From Methylobacterium oryzae (lineage in GTDB: Bacteria; Pseudomonadota; Alphaproteobacteria; Rhizobiales; Beijerinckiaceae): 64,000 nt of DNA. The translations under genes were made by a program, and so were the position numbers. Shown in pieces: positions 25,101 to 32,294 of the stretch (position 1 is the first letter of the stretch; each line of letters begins with the position of its first letter). The stretch is taken from positions 52,759-116,758 of the forward strand of contig NZ_CP090351.1 of NCBI RefSeq assembly GCF_021398735.1. Direction: 5' to 3'. A model generated the notes under the pieces. It saw only the letters and a list, made by a program, of their open reading frames with translations. It did no database searches and was not told where the DNA came from.

Positions 25101-28069
25101 TGGTGCGCGCGAGCTGGGACAAGAGCGGGTCCGAGAACCTTGCGGGCTACGAGGTCGAGGTCTCGGTCGAGGGCGGCACCTGGGTGCGCGAGCGCGTCAC
25201 CGACCCGGCCTGGGAGAAGCACGGCCTGGCGCCCGGGCAGACCTACGCGGTGCGGGTGCGGGCCTATAACGGCTCGGACACGGTCGGCACCTGGTCGGAC
25301 CCGGTCGCGATCGTCGCCGCGGTGAACGACATTGCCCCGGACCCGGTCACGGGCCTCGCCGTCGCCGCCGCCTTCGAGACGGCCGTGCTGAGCTGGGTCG
25401 ACCCGGCCCAGGCCGATCTCGCGTATGTCGAGCTGTTCGCGGCTGCTGCCCAGAATGCGCAGCGCGCGTCGCTGGGGCGCGCCGTCGCGGGCGCGCAGAC
25501 GTTCATCGACAAGACGCTGCCGGTCGGCCAGACGCGCTTCTACTGGGCGCGCACGGTCAACACGTCCGGCACCCAGAGCGAGGTGTTCGCTGGCCCGGTG
25601 CAGGCGGTCTCGCCGGTCATCACCAAGGAGCAGATCGCCGGCCAGATCCTGGACCAGACCTCGTTCGCCGACGGGCTGACGGCGATCGGCGTGGTCGACA
25701 CGCTGCCGGCGCTCGCCGACTACGACGGCCCGCTCGTGCTGCTGCTCAAGACCGACGGCAAGCTCTACCAGATCGAGGACGGTAAATGGGAGCCGGTCGT
25801 GGGCAACACCACGGCAGGCGGCATCGTCGGGCAGATCAAGGGCACGCAGATCGAGGACGGCGCCATCTCGACCGAGAAGATGGCCGCCAACTCGATCGAC
25901 GCCGACCGCCTGGTCGCGAACTCGATCACGGCCGGGCTGATCGCCGCCGGCGCCATCAAGGCCGAGGCCCTGGCAGCGGGCGCGATCACGGCCGACAAGA
26001 TCGCCGTCGGGCTGTCCTCGGGCAACCTGCTGTTCAACGCCGACTTCCTGGGCGGCGTCTCGGGCTTCGCGCTGCACGGCGCCTCCGACGGCGTGGCCCC
26101 GGCGATCACCGCCTCGACCACCTTCGCCCCGCCCGGGATGGGTGCCGCGCTGGTCGCGCGCGCCGACACGCCGGCTGCCGGCGCCTACGCGGACCTGGTG
26201 CTGGAGCGCCGGCTCCCGGCCGGCTGGGACGAAGCCTACCCAGTCGCCCCGGGTCAGCGCTACGAGCTGTCGGCCTACGCCTCGATCACCCGCGCGCAGG
26301 CGCAGGTCATCCTCCTGTTCCTCGACGCCTCGCGCCAGCCGCTCGCCGCCGCGTCGGGCGACGTGCATGCGGCCGCCCCGGGTGTCGGGCCGCTGGAGAC
26401 GATGGCGCGCCTGGGCGTGTTCGGGACCGCGCCGGCCGGCGCCGCCTTCGTGGTGCCGGTGCAGCGTGCGATCTGGACGGGGCAGGCGGCCCCGCAGGTC
26501 GCCTGGACGGGTCTCTACCTGGCGAAGGCGCTGGCGAACCAGACCGCGTTCGCCCCGTGGGTCGCCAACTCCTCGACCGTGATCGACGGCGGCTCGATCG
26601 CCACCAACTCGCTCTCGGCCAACCGCATCGTCGCCGGCTCCATCACCGCGGACCAGGTGAAGGCCGGCACGATCACTGGCGACAAGATCGCCGCCGGCAC
26701 CATCACGGGCGACAACATCAAGGCCGGCTCGATCCAGGCCGACCGGATCCGCATCGGCGGCGAGGTGACGCTCTCCTCGTGGCTGGGCGGCCCCGACGCG
26801 ACCCAGATCGACGGCGGCCACATCGCGGCGAACTCCATCGCGGCCAACACCCTCAAGATCGGCGCGCGCGGGCTTCAGACGGTCGGGCTCGACTTCTCGG
26901 CGGACAAGGAGGAGGCCACGCTCTCGTGGAGCGCCGGCACGATCCTGTTCACGGGCGATGACGGCGTCGCCGTGGCCGCCGCGGTGGCTGCTGGCAGCGT
27001 CCAGACGGGCGGCAAGCACGCCTTCGCGTGGTGGAGCCGGGCCAAGCAGAACGTGGTCCAGGTCGCCCTCGACAGCGCCTCGGCCATCCTCGCCGACCCG
27101 GACGCCGTGCTGCTGTGCTCCTACGACGGGTTCGCCGGGCTCAACCCGGTCTACGGCGGCACGATCATCGACGGCTCGCGCATCAACACGGGCTCGATCA
27201 CGGCCGACCAGATCAAGGCGGGTGCCATCCAGGCGGCCAACATCGCGGCCGGGGCCATCACGGCTGAGAAGATCGCCGCGGGCGAGGTGACGGCCGACAA
27301 GCTCGGCGCCGGCACCATCACCGCGGACCTGATCTTCCTCGGCTCGGCCAACTTCCAGCTCGACGCCCGCAACCGCCTGATGCGGATCGTAGCCAACAAC
27401 GGCGTCGAGCAGGTCTCCATCGGCAACGTCGGCGTCTTCGAGGGCGACGGCAAGACCGAGATCTACGGCATGGAGGTCCGGGACAAGAACGGCCAGGCCG
27501 TCCTGAAGATCACCGACGACGAGACCTCGCTGGACGGCAGCTACATCCGCAAGGCGACCATCGACGGCGCCTCGATCAAGGACGCCTCGATCCAGGCGGC
27601 TCAGATCGGCGATGCGGCGATCACCAACGCCAAGATCGGCGACCTTCAGGTCAACACGGTCAAGATCGCCGGCAAGGCGGTCTCACAGACCGTCGCGAAC
27701 GCCGACCCGGGCAAGGTCACTACGGTTCCCATCGCCGCCCGTGAGCTGACCAGCATTTTCCAGATCCTCGCCTACCGGAAGGGCGATGGTGGCACCCCGC
27801 ACCCGCAGAACGCGTCGACCGGAGCGCTGACGGTCGATTACTCGGCCGACGGCGGCCAGACCTGGACTGTCCTTCGAGGCGTCGTGAACAGCTTCTCCTA
27901 CCTCTATTCCGTCTCAGCGGGCGGCAGCTTCCAGTTCATGACGCCGACTGTGCTGGTTTTCTCCTGGGAGCCAAAGCAGATCGGCAACCTCATCCTGCGC
28001 GTCACCGACAGCAACGGCGAACCGAATGTTGGTGACGTCTACCTTTCAGTCACGGAGCTTACACGATGA
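22175..28069 (+). CDS. Host-specificity/central tail tip protein, gpJ-like
   Basis: This 1964-aa protein is the tail-tip hub and probable receptor-binding protein. The N terminus has the gpJ pattern (LVEVLGEGEIVGLVNGAQSIFF). Fibronectin-type-III-like segments follow from about 640 to 1160 (GAPTGLKLETA; PVTGLAVAAAFETAVLSW). From about 1215 onward come clusters of ITADKIAAG/ITGDKI-type repeats, which form a trimeric beta-helical stalk in related proteins. It starts directly after the gpI-like stop, and a palindromic site lies at codons 13-18. The last about 180 residues (beta-rich) may be the adhesion tip. Confidence 0.92.
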   Translation: MDAMIEDLRALESVSADVSGSGGGTSAKLGGSSAGKSDASNTLRSDAKARLVEVLGEGEIVGLVNGAQSIFFDQTSLQNADGTFNFVGVTWQERHGEPEQPPLIGMASSETTYSVGVEIKKSQEPPVRTIADENATSVRVVCQIPTLVVQNPKNGSLLPNDLDYMIEIRPNGGQWTEVHRELLLQQKTTSPYERASVVSLPPGGHPYSLRVRRESPDPTVDYMQAGLIWESYTTIVEGQFTYPHTALVALELDAQQFGGSIPSRYYDVKGLIIQVPSNYDPEARTYTGFWDGTFKRAWTNNPAWIFYDLLTNDRYGLGEFIDETKIDKFGLYEIGGYCDELVADGKGGQEPRYTFNGVINSRDEAYKVLQQITAAFRGMAFWSVGQVFAVADKPADPVKLLAPANVIGGQFKYSRTAKKTRNTVAMVSWNDPEDFYRNAIEVVQHDEGLDKFGWRQTDIQAVGCTSRGLAHRIGAWTLDTDYTATESVEFEMGLDALAADPLRPGHIVAIADPRKAQTRIGGRVISHSPSRLNLDKAFEPTATATYKISVVNKAGVIETRGVIGWEQGNVTAVLDAELEGEIAPGAMWAISGTDVAPRQYRVLSVTEPKKNTFKVAALFHDPTKYARIEQNVFLAPPSYVRPSTKLLPPVNLKATETQTFRDGLPHIEVLLSWTPASDWMSNAYSVLLSGPDGDVDMGVTSNPSITLPDLKAGDWTAYVTGQGQGKRSAPASLAFTVAGWEGQPGPAVANLRVRGQDAGDGAFAGKDLVLDWDVTWPDAVIPYAIDFVVRILDVDTQELVSDWVAPGGTFTYGLDANAADGGPRRKFWVQVRARDVLGRESAPATLVCENAAPDVISPSITTTTESLFVSFDRPADPDFAGVLVWLEQASGFDPAATKPAYDGNSTLVSFKVTPETFYFVRVAAYDQFGKQGLNVGPEQKVWVSNRIIDTDVPGAPTGLKLETAAETAIDGTLTAVVRASWDKSGSENLAGYEVEVSVEGGTWVRERVTDPAWEKHGLAPGQTYAVRVRAYNGSDTVGTWSDPVAIVAAVNDIAPDPVTGLAVAAAFETAVLSWVDPAQADLAYVELFAAAAQNAQRASLGRAVAGAQTFIDKTLPVGQTRFYWARTVNTSGTQSEVFAGPVQAVSPVITKEQIAGQILDQTSFADGLTAIGVVDTLPALADYDGPLVLLLKTDGKLYQIEDGKWEPVVGNTTAGGIVGQIKGTQIEDGAISTEKMAANSIDADRLVANSITAGLIAAGAIKAEALAAGAITADKIAVGLSSGNLLFNADFLGGVSGFALHGASDGVAPAITASTTFAPPGMGAALVARADTPAAGAYADLVLERRLPAGWDEAYPVAPGQRYELSAYASITRAQAQVILLFLDASRQPLAAASGDVHAAAPGVGPLETMARLGVFGTAPAGAAFVVPVQRAIWTGQAAPQVAWTGLYLAKALANQTAFAPWVANSSTVIDGGSIATNSLSANRIVAGSITADQVKAGTITGDKIAAGTITGDNIKAGSIQADRIRIGGEVTLSSWLGGPDATQIDGGHIAANSIAANTLKIGARGLQTVGLDFSADKEEATLSWSAGTILFTGDDGVAVAAAVAAGSVQTGGKHAFAWWSRAKQNVVQVALDSASAILADPDAVLLCSYDGFAGLNPVYGGTIIDGSRINTGSITADQIKAGAIQAANIAAGAITAEKIAAGEVTADKLGAGTITADLIFLGSANFQLDARNRLMRIVANNGVEQVSIGNVGVFEGDGKTEIYGMEVRDKNGQAVLKITDDETSLDGSYIRKATIDGASIKDASIQAAQIGDAAITNAKIGDLQVNTVKIAGKAVSQTVANADPGKVTTVPIAARELTSIFQILAYRKGDGGTPHPQNASTGALTVDYSADGGQTWTVLRGVVNSFSYLYSVSAGGSFQFMTPTVLVFSWEPKQIGNLILRVTDSNGEPNVGDVYLSVTELTR
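22211..22228. promoter_or_regulatory. Palindromic site 8 inside gpJ-like gene (13/16)
   Basis: TCAGTCAGCGCTGACGTG lies 36 nt inside the gpJ-like reading frame. There is no usable gap before this gene, which may explain the intragenic location. Confidence 0.6.
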
Positions 28070-28512
28070 CCGAGAAGCGCGACTACATCACGCCGGCCGA
28101 GGCCGTGCCCTACGACGAGACCGGCCGCATCGTCGGCTACCGCTTCCAGGGCGTCGGCTTCACCGAGGACGAGCAGGAGCGGGGCATCCGCATCCTGTTC
28201 GGGGACGGCGGCTGGTGCATGCAGACGTTCACCTCCCGGCGCTACGTGGATCTCTCAGGCGCCGAGCCGGTGATCCAGGACCGCCCGGAGTTCGAGGGCC
28301 GCTTCGATCGCCCGATCCTGCCGGCCGGCGAGGAGGCGACGCTCCCGGGCGTGCCGGCCTGCACGATCACGTTCGCCGGTCCGGTCTCGGGCACGCACGA
28401 GCACGAGGGCGGCGACCTGAAGATCGGGTTCACCGTGCCCGGCACCTACGCGATCCTGTTCGAGGCGTTCCCGGTGCTGCCGGCCGCCCTCACCCTCACC
28501 GTCACGGACTGA
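28066..28512 (+). CDS. Hypothetical tail-region protein
   Basis: This 148-aa protein starts at ATG 28066, overlapping the gpJ-like stop. A short N-terminal domain (ITPAEAVPYDETGRIVGYRF) is followed by beta-rich sequence ending in an Ig-like final strand set (GTYAILFEAFPVLPAALTLTVTD). No family recognised. Position suggests a tail-tip accessory or a chaperone for the tip protein. Confidence 0.6.
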   Translation: MTEKRDYITPAEAVPYDETGRIVGYRFQGVGFTEDEQERGIRILFGDGGWCMQTFTSRRYVDLSGAEPVIQDRPEFEGRFDRPILPAGEEATLPGVPACTITFAGPVSGTHEHEGGDLKIGFTVPGTYAILFEAFPVLPAALTLTVTD

Positions 28513-28515
28513 GCC

Positions 28516-28875
28516 ATGATCCACGGACCCAGCCTCACCGACGCGCGCGAGCGCGCCAAGGCCATCGTCGCCGCCCACTACGAGGGGCTCGCGCATCAGG
28601 ACGTGCCGGCCGGTCGGCGCGCCATCTACGTCCGCAAGGCCGAGCAGGCGCGCGTGGTCGTCGAGGGCGGATCCTCGCCGCTGATCGAGCAGGAGGCCCG
28701 GCTGCGGCGCATCGACTCGGCGCCGTTCGCGCGGTCCATCCTCGACCGCGCGAACGGCGCCGGCGACGCCATGGAGCTCCAGCGGATCGCCCTCAACGTC
28801 GAGATCGAGGCGTGCGAAAGCCACGCTGCCATCGTTCGGCTGCTCGCCAGTCACGGAATGGCCTTCGCCTCATAA
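28516..28875 (+). CDS. Hypothetical helical protein
   Basis: This 119-aa protein is nearly all helical (ARERAKAIVAAHYEGLA; MELQRIALNVEIEACESHAAIVRLL). It starts 3 nt after the previous stop behind CTGAGCC. Small helical proteins after receptor-binding genes are often fibre-assembly factors, but no family signature is visible. Confidence 0.55.
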   Translation: MIHGPSLTDARERAKAIVAAHYEGLAHQDVPAGRRAIYVRKAEQARVVVEGGSSPLIEQEARLRRIDSAPFARSILDRANGAGDAMELQRIALNVEIEACESHAAIVRLLASHGMAFAS

Positions 28876-28915
28876 CCGGGGGAGGGGTGTTCAGAACGGA
28901 GCTCTTGGGGCATAA

Positions 28916-28933
28916 TAAGTCAGCGCTTACTCA
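28916..28933. promoter_or_regulatory. Palindromic site 9 (14/16)
   Basis: TAAGTCAGCGCTTACTCA lies 20 nt before ATG 28954, at the start of the lysis region. CATAA directly precedes it. Confidence 0.75.
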
Positions 28934-28953
28934 CCCCTTCGGGAGATCTCGCA

Positions 28954-29301
28954 ATGCCTGACATCCCCGATAGCGGGCTGGCGGTTCTAATCGCCAAGAT
29001 GGAAGTCCTCACCGAGAAGGTGACGGAGGCCCGAGACGAGCTGAAGGAGACCAGCAGGGAGCTGACCAAGGTCAAGGAGCAGCTCCAGGCGACCTCCTTC
29101 GAGCTCCAGCAGACCAAGAACGAGCTGGCCTCGACCAAGACCGAGCTGACCACGGCGAAGGTCGAAATCGAGGCCCTCAAGAAGATGATCTCGAACTACC
29201 GCGCCGGCGCCGCCGCAATCCTGGGCCTGGGTGGGCTCATCGGCTGGCTCCTCGCCACCGTCACGGGCGTCACGGGCGCGGTGAAGGCCTGGGTCCATTG
29301 A
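28954..29301 (+). CDS. Coiled-coil protein with C-terminal membrane anchor
   Basis: This 115-aa protein has a long coiled coil (about residues 12-80, repeating KELTK/LQQTKNELASTKTEL heptads) and one membrane segment near 90-110 (AAAILGLGGLIGWLLATVTG). Tail-anchored coiled-coil proteins occur next to holins in many phages (XhlA-like). With palindromic sites on both sides it is its own transcription unit at the front of the lysis genes. Confidence 0.65.
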   Translation: MPDIPDSGLAVLIAKMEVLTEKVTEARDELKETSRELTKVKEQLQATSFELQQTKNELASTKTELTTAKVEIEALKKMISNYRAGAAAILGLGGLIGWLLATVTGVTGAVKAWVH

Positions 29302-29310
29302 CCCGGAAAG

Positions 29311-29328
29311 TCAGTCAGCACTGACTTA
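29311..29328. promoter_or_regulatory. Palindromic site 10 (15/16)
   Basis: TCAGTCAGCACTGACTTA lies 19 nt before the holin ATG. The left half carries the GTCAGTCAG variant also seen in sites 3a, 8, 13 and 24. Confidence 0.8.
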
Positions 29329-29347
29329 ACACAAGAGAGAGGAAGCT

Positions 29348-29653
29348 ATGTCCCTGTCCCCGTCCGCCGTCTGGTCCTGGCTCAAGGCTCAGTTCGCGAA
29401 GGTCCCGCTCGCCGTTCAGCTCCGCGACGACTGGGTGAACCTCATCAAGAAGACCTGGAGCGTCCGGTTCTCGCTGCTCGCGTCGCTGCTCGCCGCCATC
29501 CAGCTCGGCATGCAGGCGCTGCTGGAGAACCCGCCGATCGACAACAAGGTCTTCGTCGCCCTCTACATCCTGGTCAGCGCGGCCGCCGGCTACTCGCGCC
29601 TCGTGACGCAGGACGGGATCACCCCGTCCTCGGTCTCGGGCGGCGAGCAGTGA
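29348..29653 (+). CDS. Putative holin
   Basis: This 101-aa protein has two hydrophobic segments, SLLASLLAAIQLGMQALL (about 39-57) and VFVALYILVSAAAGYSRLV (about 67-86), separated by a short polar turn, with polar ends. It directly precedes and overlaps the endolysin gene, the normal holin position. It would form the membrane lesion or depolarise the membrane to trigger lysis. Confidence 0.75.
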   Translation: MSLSPSAVWSWLKAQFAKVPLAVQLRDDWVNLIKKTWSVRFSLLASLLAAIQLGMQALLENPPIDNKVFVALYILVSAAAGYSRLVTQDGITPSSVSGGEQ

Positions 29654-30114
29654 GCCGCCTGACGAAGCGCACCGTGCTCGGTGGTCTGGTCGCCACGGCC
29701 CTCGGGGTCGCGGCGATCAGCCAGGTGGGCACCGAGGAGGGTCTGCGGCTGCGGACCTACAAGGACACGGTCGGGGTCAACACCTACTGCTACGGTGAGA
29801 CCAAGGGCGCCGTGTGGGGCGCGACCTACACCAAGGCGCAGTGCGACGCGCTGCTGCTCAAGCGGATCGACGAGTTCGCCAACAAGGTCGAGAGCTGCGT
29901 CAAGCAGCCGATGACGGACAAGACGGAGATCGCCTTCGTCTCGTTCGCCTACAACATCGGGCAGGCCGGCTTCTGCAAGTCGACCACCGTCCGGCTCTAC
30001 AACCAGGGCCGCAAGGTCGAAGCCTGCAACGCCATGATGGCGTGGACGAAGCAGAAGGAACTGATCGGGCGGCGCACGCGCGAGAAGAACCTCTGCCTCG
30101 AGGGGGTGAAATGA
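29650..30114 (+). CDS. SAR endolysin, GH24 muramidase
   Basis: This 154-aa protein starts at GTG 29650, overlapping the holin gene. The N terminus (VLGGLVATALGVAAISQVG) is a weakly hydrophobic Gly/Ala-rich signal-arrest-release segment. The GH24 catalytic set follows: Glu in EEGLRLRTYKD (E29/30), Asp39 and Thr45 in GVNTYCYGET. FVSFAYNIGQAGFCKST and IGRRTREKNLC also fit the T4-lysozyme family. It would be exported by Sec, held in the membrane, and activated on release. Confidence 0.92.
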   Translation: MSRLTKRTVLGGLVATALGVAAISQVGTEEGLRLRTYKDTVGVNTYCYGETKGAVWGATYTKAQCDALLLKRIDEFANKVESCVKQPMTDKTEIAFVSFAYNIGQAGFCKSTTVRLYNQGRKVEACNAMMAWTKQKELIGRRTREKNLCLEGVK

Positions 30115-30551
30115 GCAGCCTGCTCCTCACCCTCGCCAACGGCTGGACCGCCTTCTCGATCCTCGCGACGCTCTCGGGCATCGCGGGGATCGCGCTCATC
30201 GCGCTCGCGGTATTCGGCACGACCTTCCTGCCGAGCTTCATCAAGCAGCCGCTCATCATCGCCGGCATCTGCCTGATCGTGGGCGGCGCCCTCTACCAGG
30301 CCGGGCAGGCGAAGGGCGCGCACCTCGCCTTCGAGCAGGAGGCCAGCCGCGCGCTCGACGCCGAGACCAAGCGGGCCGACCTCGCGGAGGCCCAGAACAA
30401 GCAGGAGGCGGCGCAGGCCGCGAAGGACCTCGCCGCCGAGAAGGCGGACAACGCCAAGCTGAAGGAGCTGAACGATGTTCTGGCCAAGGACAAGGACCGT
30501 GATCGCGAGTGCGTTGATGGCGACGTCGCTCGGCGCCTGCGTAACCTCTAA
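30111..30551 (+). CDS. Rz-like inner-membrane spanin
   Basis: This 146-aa protein starts at ATG 30111 overlapping the endolysin stop. It has two hydrophobic segments (about 15-45 and 47-65) where classical Rz has one, then a coiled coil from about 75 to 130 with a single Cys near the end. The next gene is embedded in its 3' part in another frame, the hallmark of Rz/Rz1 pairs. The extra membrane segment is unusual and could mean a holin-spanin merger. Confidence 0.75.
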   Translation: MSSLLLTLANGWTAFSILATLSGIAGIALIALAVFGTTFLPSFIKQPLIIAGICLIVGGALYQAGQAKGAHLAFEQEASRALDAETKRADLAEAQNKQEAAQAAKDLAAEKADNAKLKELNDVLAKDKDRDRECVDGDVARRLRNL

Positions 30552-30783
30552 CGCGCCGGCCCCGCTCACCGGGACCAGCATCCGCGTGACGCTGCCGGCG
30601 GCGCCCGATGGCGTCCAGGGCTGCCTCGCGCGGGCCTTCCCCGACATCCCGGACCGGGCCCTCTCCAAGGCCGACGTGGTGCGGATCATCGGGGAGGCAA
30701 AGGTCCTCGACCGGGCCAAGACCGCCTGCGGTCAGCGCGCCGTGGACTGGATCAACGCCGTGCGCCGGGATTATGCCCGGTAG
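30475..30783 (+). CDS. Rz1-like outer-membrane lipoprotein spanin
   Basis: This 102-aa product starts within the Rz-like gene in another frame. The signal sequence ends in a lipobox, SLGAC, so Cys22 would be lipidated, and a Pro-containing stretch follows (NAPAPLTG). It is longer than most Rz1 proteins because of an extra 60-residue helical domain with two Cys. It pairs with the Rz-like protein to fuse inner and outer membranes at lysis. Confidence 0.8.
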   Translation: MFWPRTRTVIASALMATSLGACVTSNAPAPLTGTSIRVTLPAAPDGVQGCLARAFPDIPDRALSKADVVRIIGEAKVLDRAKTACGQRAVDWINAVRRDYAR

Positions 30784-30792
30784 CCAAGACTT

Positions 30793-30870
30793 CCCGGTGC
30801 CATCGGCCTGTATTTAGATGTTAGTATTAGACTACTACTGATTATCTACATACAGGGCGATGGCGTTGGG
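30793..30870. repeat. Long AT-cored inverted repeat, copy B
   Basis: Arms 30793-30819 and 30844-30870 match at 22 of 27 positions and share GGTGCCATCGGCCTGTAT with copy A at 3845-3918. The core is AT-rich and itself partly self-complementary. It begins 10 nt after the Rz1-like stop, so it closes the lysis cassette. Confidence 0.75.
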
Positions 30871-30929
30871 CATCCGGGACGAACAAGCGCTCTCGGGCCT
30901 CTGGATCGCCGGCTCCTCTCGGGTTATGA

Positions 30930-30947
30930 TAAGTCACCACTGACTTA
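30930..30947. promoter_or_regulatory. Palindromic site 11 (15/16)
   Basis: TAAGTCACCACTGACTTA lies between inverted repeat B and ATG 30983, 35 nt upstream of the gene. A TTATGA box directly precedes it. Confidence 0.8.
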
Positions 30948-30982
30948 CCGATGCCGGCTCTGCCCGGCCACAGGAGCCCCGA

Positions 30983-31378
30983 ATGGCCGGCAAGAGCACC
31001 TACCTCGAGAACGCCCTCCTCAACTGGCTGCGCGGCACCGCCTTCCCGGCCCCGCCCGCTGGCCTGTTCATCGCCCTGTTCAACGGCGACCCGACCGACG
31101 CCGGCACCGGCGGCCAGGAGGTCACGACCGCGGTCCGTCCCGACGGGCGCGTCGCTGCGCCGTTCGGCGAGCCGGCCAACAAGACCATCTCCAACTCGGC
31201 CATCGTGGACTTCGGCAACGCCGCGGGCGGCACCGACGTGACCCACTTCGCCGTGTTCTCGGCCGCGGCCGGCGGCACCATGCTGGAGTCGGCCCCGCTG
31301 ACCGGCGGCAAGCAGACGATCAACGCCGGCAACCCGGTGAGCTTCCCGGTCGGCGCCCTCGCCATCACCGAAGACTAA
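30983..31378 (+). CDS. Tail fibre-associated protein
   Basis: This 131-aa protein has the pattern of a widespread small phage fibre-region family: MAGKSTYLENALLNWLRGTAF, then GLFIALFNGDPTD and FGNAAGGTDVTHFAVFSA. It is beta-rich and likely part of the adhesion apparatus. Its precise role is unknown. It heads the fibre gene cluster after the lysis genes. Confidence 0.65.
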   Translation: MAGKSTYLENALLNWLRGTAFPAPPAGLFIALFNGDPTDAGTGGQEVTTAVRPDGRVAAPFGEPANKTISNSAIVDFGNAAGGTDVTHFAVFSAAAGGTMLESAPLTGGKQTINAGNPVSFPVGALAITED

Positions 31379-31390
31379 GGTCTCCGGCCC

Positions 31391-32272
31391 GTGCTTCCCA
31401 GCGCCTACACGGCTGCCGCAAGCCGTCGCTACTACGGTGGCGACCGCTTTGCGCTGTCCGGGTCCGCGCTGGGCCGGGCGAGCCTCACAGGCCGCCTCTC
31501 GATCACGAGCCGGGCCGACAACCTCGCGGGCGTCGCCGCCGGCCGCACCAGCATCCGGGCGAACCTCTCGACCATCGCGCCGCTGCACGGGACCGCCTCG
31601 GGCCGCAGCACGATCACCGGCCGCCTCCGGTCCTCGCTCAGCGACGACATGCACGGCCAGGTCGCGGGCCGCGCGAGCGTCACCGGGCAGCTCGTCGTCG
31701 GCAAGCGCCTGGTCGGCTGGGTCTCGGCCCGGGCGAGCGGGGAGGGGACGCTCCAGATCGGCAAGCCGCTCCGCGCAGCGGCCGCCGGCAAGAGCGGGGT
31801 CTCGGGCGTCCCGAGCATCGGGCGACAGCTCGCGGGCGAGACCGCCCAGGGCGCCGGTTCCGCGACGGGCCGGCTCCTGGTCGAGAAGCTGCTCGCCGGC
31901 ACGATCGTCGGCACCGGATCGGCCGCGGGCGAGATCCGGACCGACAGCGCGCTCGAGGGCACGCTGCGCGGCTCCAGCACGGCCGCCGGCGCCCTGGCAG
32001 TGGCCAAGCCCCTCGCGGGGGCGACGCACGGCTCTACGAGCCCCGCAGGCGGCTTGCGGGTGGCGAAGGTTCTGGGCGGCCGCCCCGCGGGCGCGGGCAG
32101 CCTGACGGGCCACGAGATCATCGCGAAGGCGCTGAAGGGCAGGGCGGACGGCATGGCGACCGTCACCGGCCAGCTCGGCGCCCTGGCAACCTACCGGCTC
32201 ACCGAGGACGGCGTGCTGCGCCTGACCGAGGCCGGCGACCTTCAGCAGGTCGAGAACGACGACGGCAACTAG
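31391..32272 (+). CDS. Repeat protein, beta-solenoid-like
   Basis: This 293-aa protein is built of about a dozen imperfect repeats of roughly 22 residues of the form GxAxGxGSxxGxLxxxKxLxG (for example SATGRLLVEKLLAGTIVGTG). The regular Gly/Ala/Ser spacing suggests a stacked beta-solenoid or fibre shaft. A short C-terminal segment with TYRLTEDGVLRLTEAGD caps it. It starts at GTG 31391; a downstream start is possible. A virion fibre role is inferred from context. Confidence 0.6.
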   Translation: MLPSAYTAAASRRYYGGDRFALSGSALGRASLTGRLSITSRADNLAGVAAGRTSIRANLSTIAPLHGTASGRSTITGRLRSSLSDDMHGQVAGRASVTGQLVVGKRLVGWVSARASGEGTLQIGKPLRAAAAGKSGVSGVPSIGRQLAGETAQGAGSATGRLLVEKLLAGTIVGTGSAAGEIRTDSALEGTLRGSSTAAGALAVAKPLAGATHGSTSPAGGLRVAKVLGGRPAGAGSLTGHEIIAKALKGRADGMATVTGQLGALATYRLTEDGVLRLTEAGDLQQVENDDGN

Positions 32273-32294
32273 GCTCCAGGCAGAGGATCGAACG

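Noticed and set aside
22211..27019. 1602-codon open frame on the minus strand
   Set aside because: It is an antisense shadow of the gpJ-like gene caused by very high GC at third positions; its product is low-complexity and matches no known pattern.
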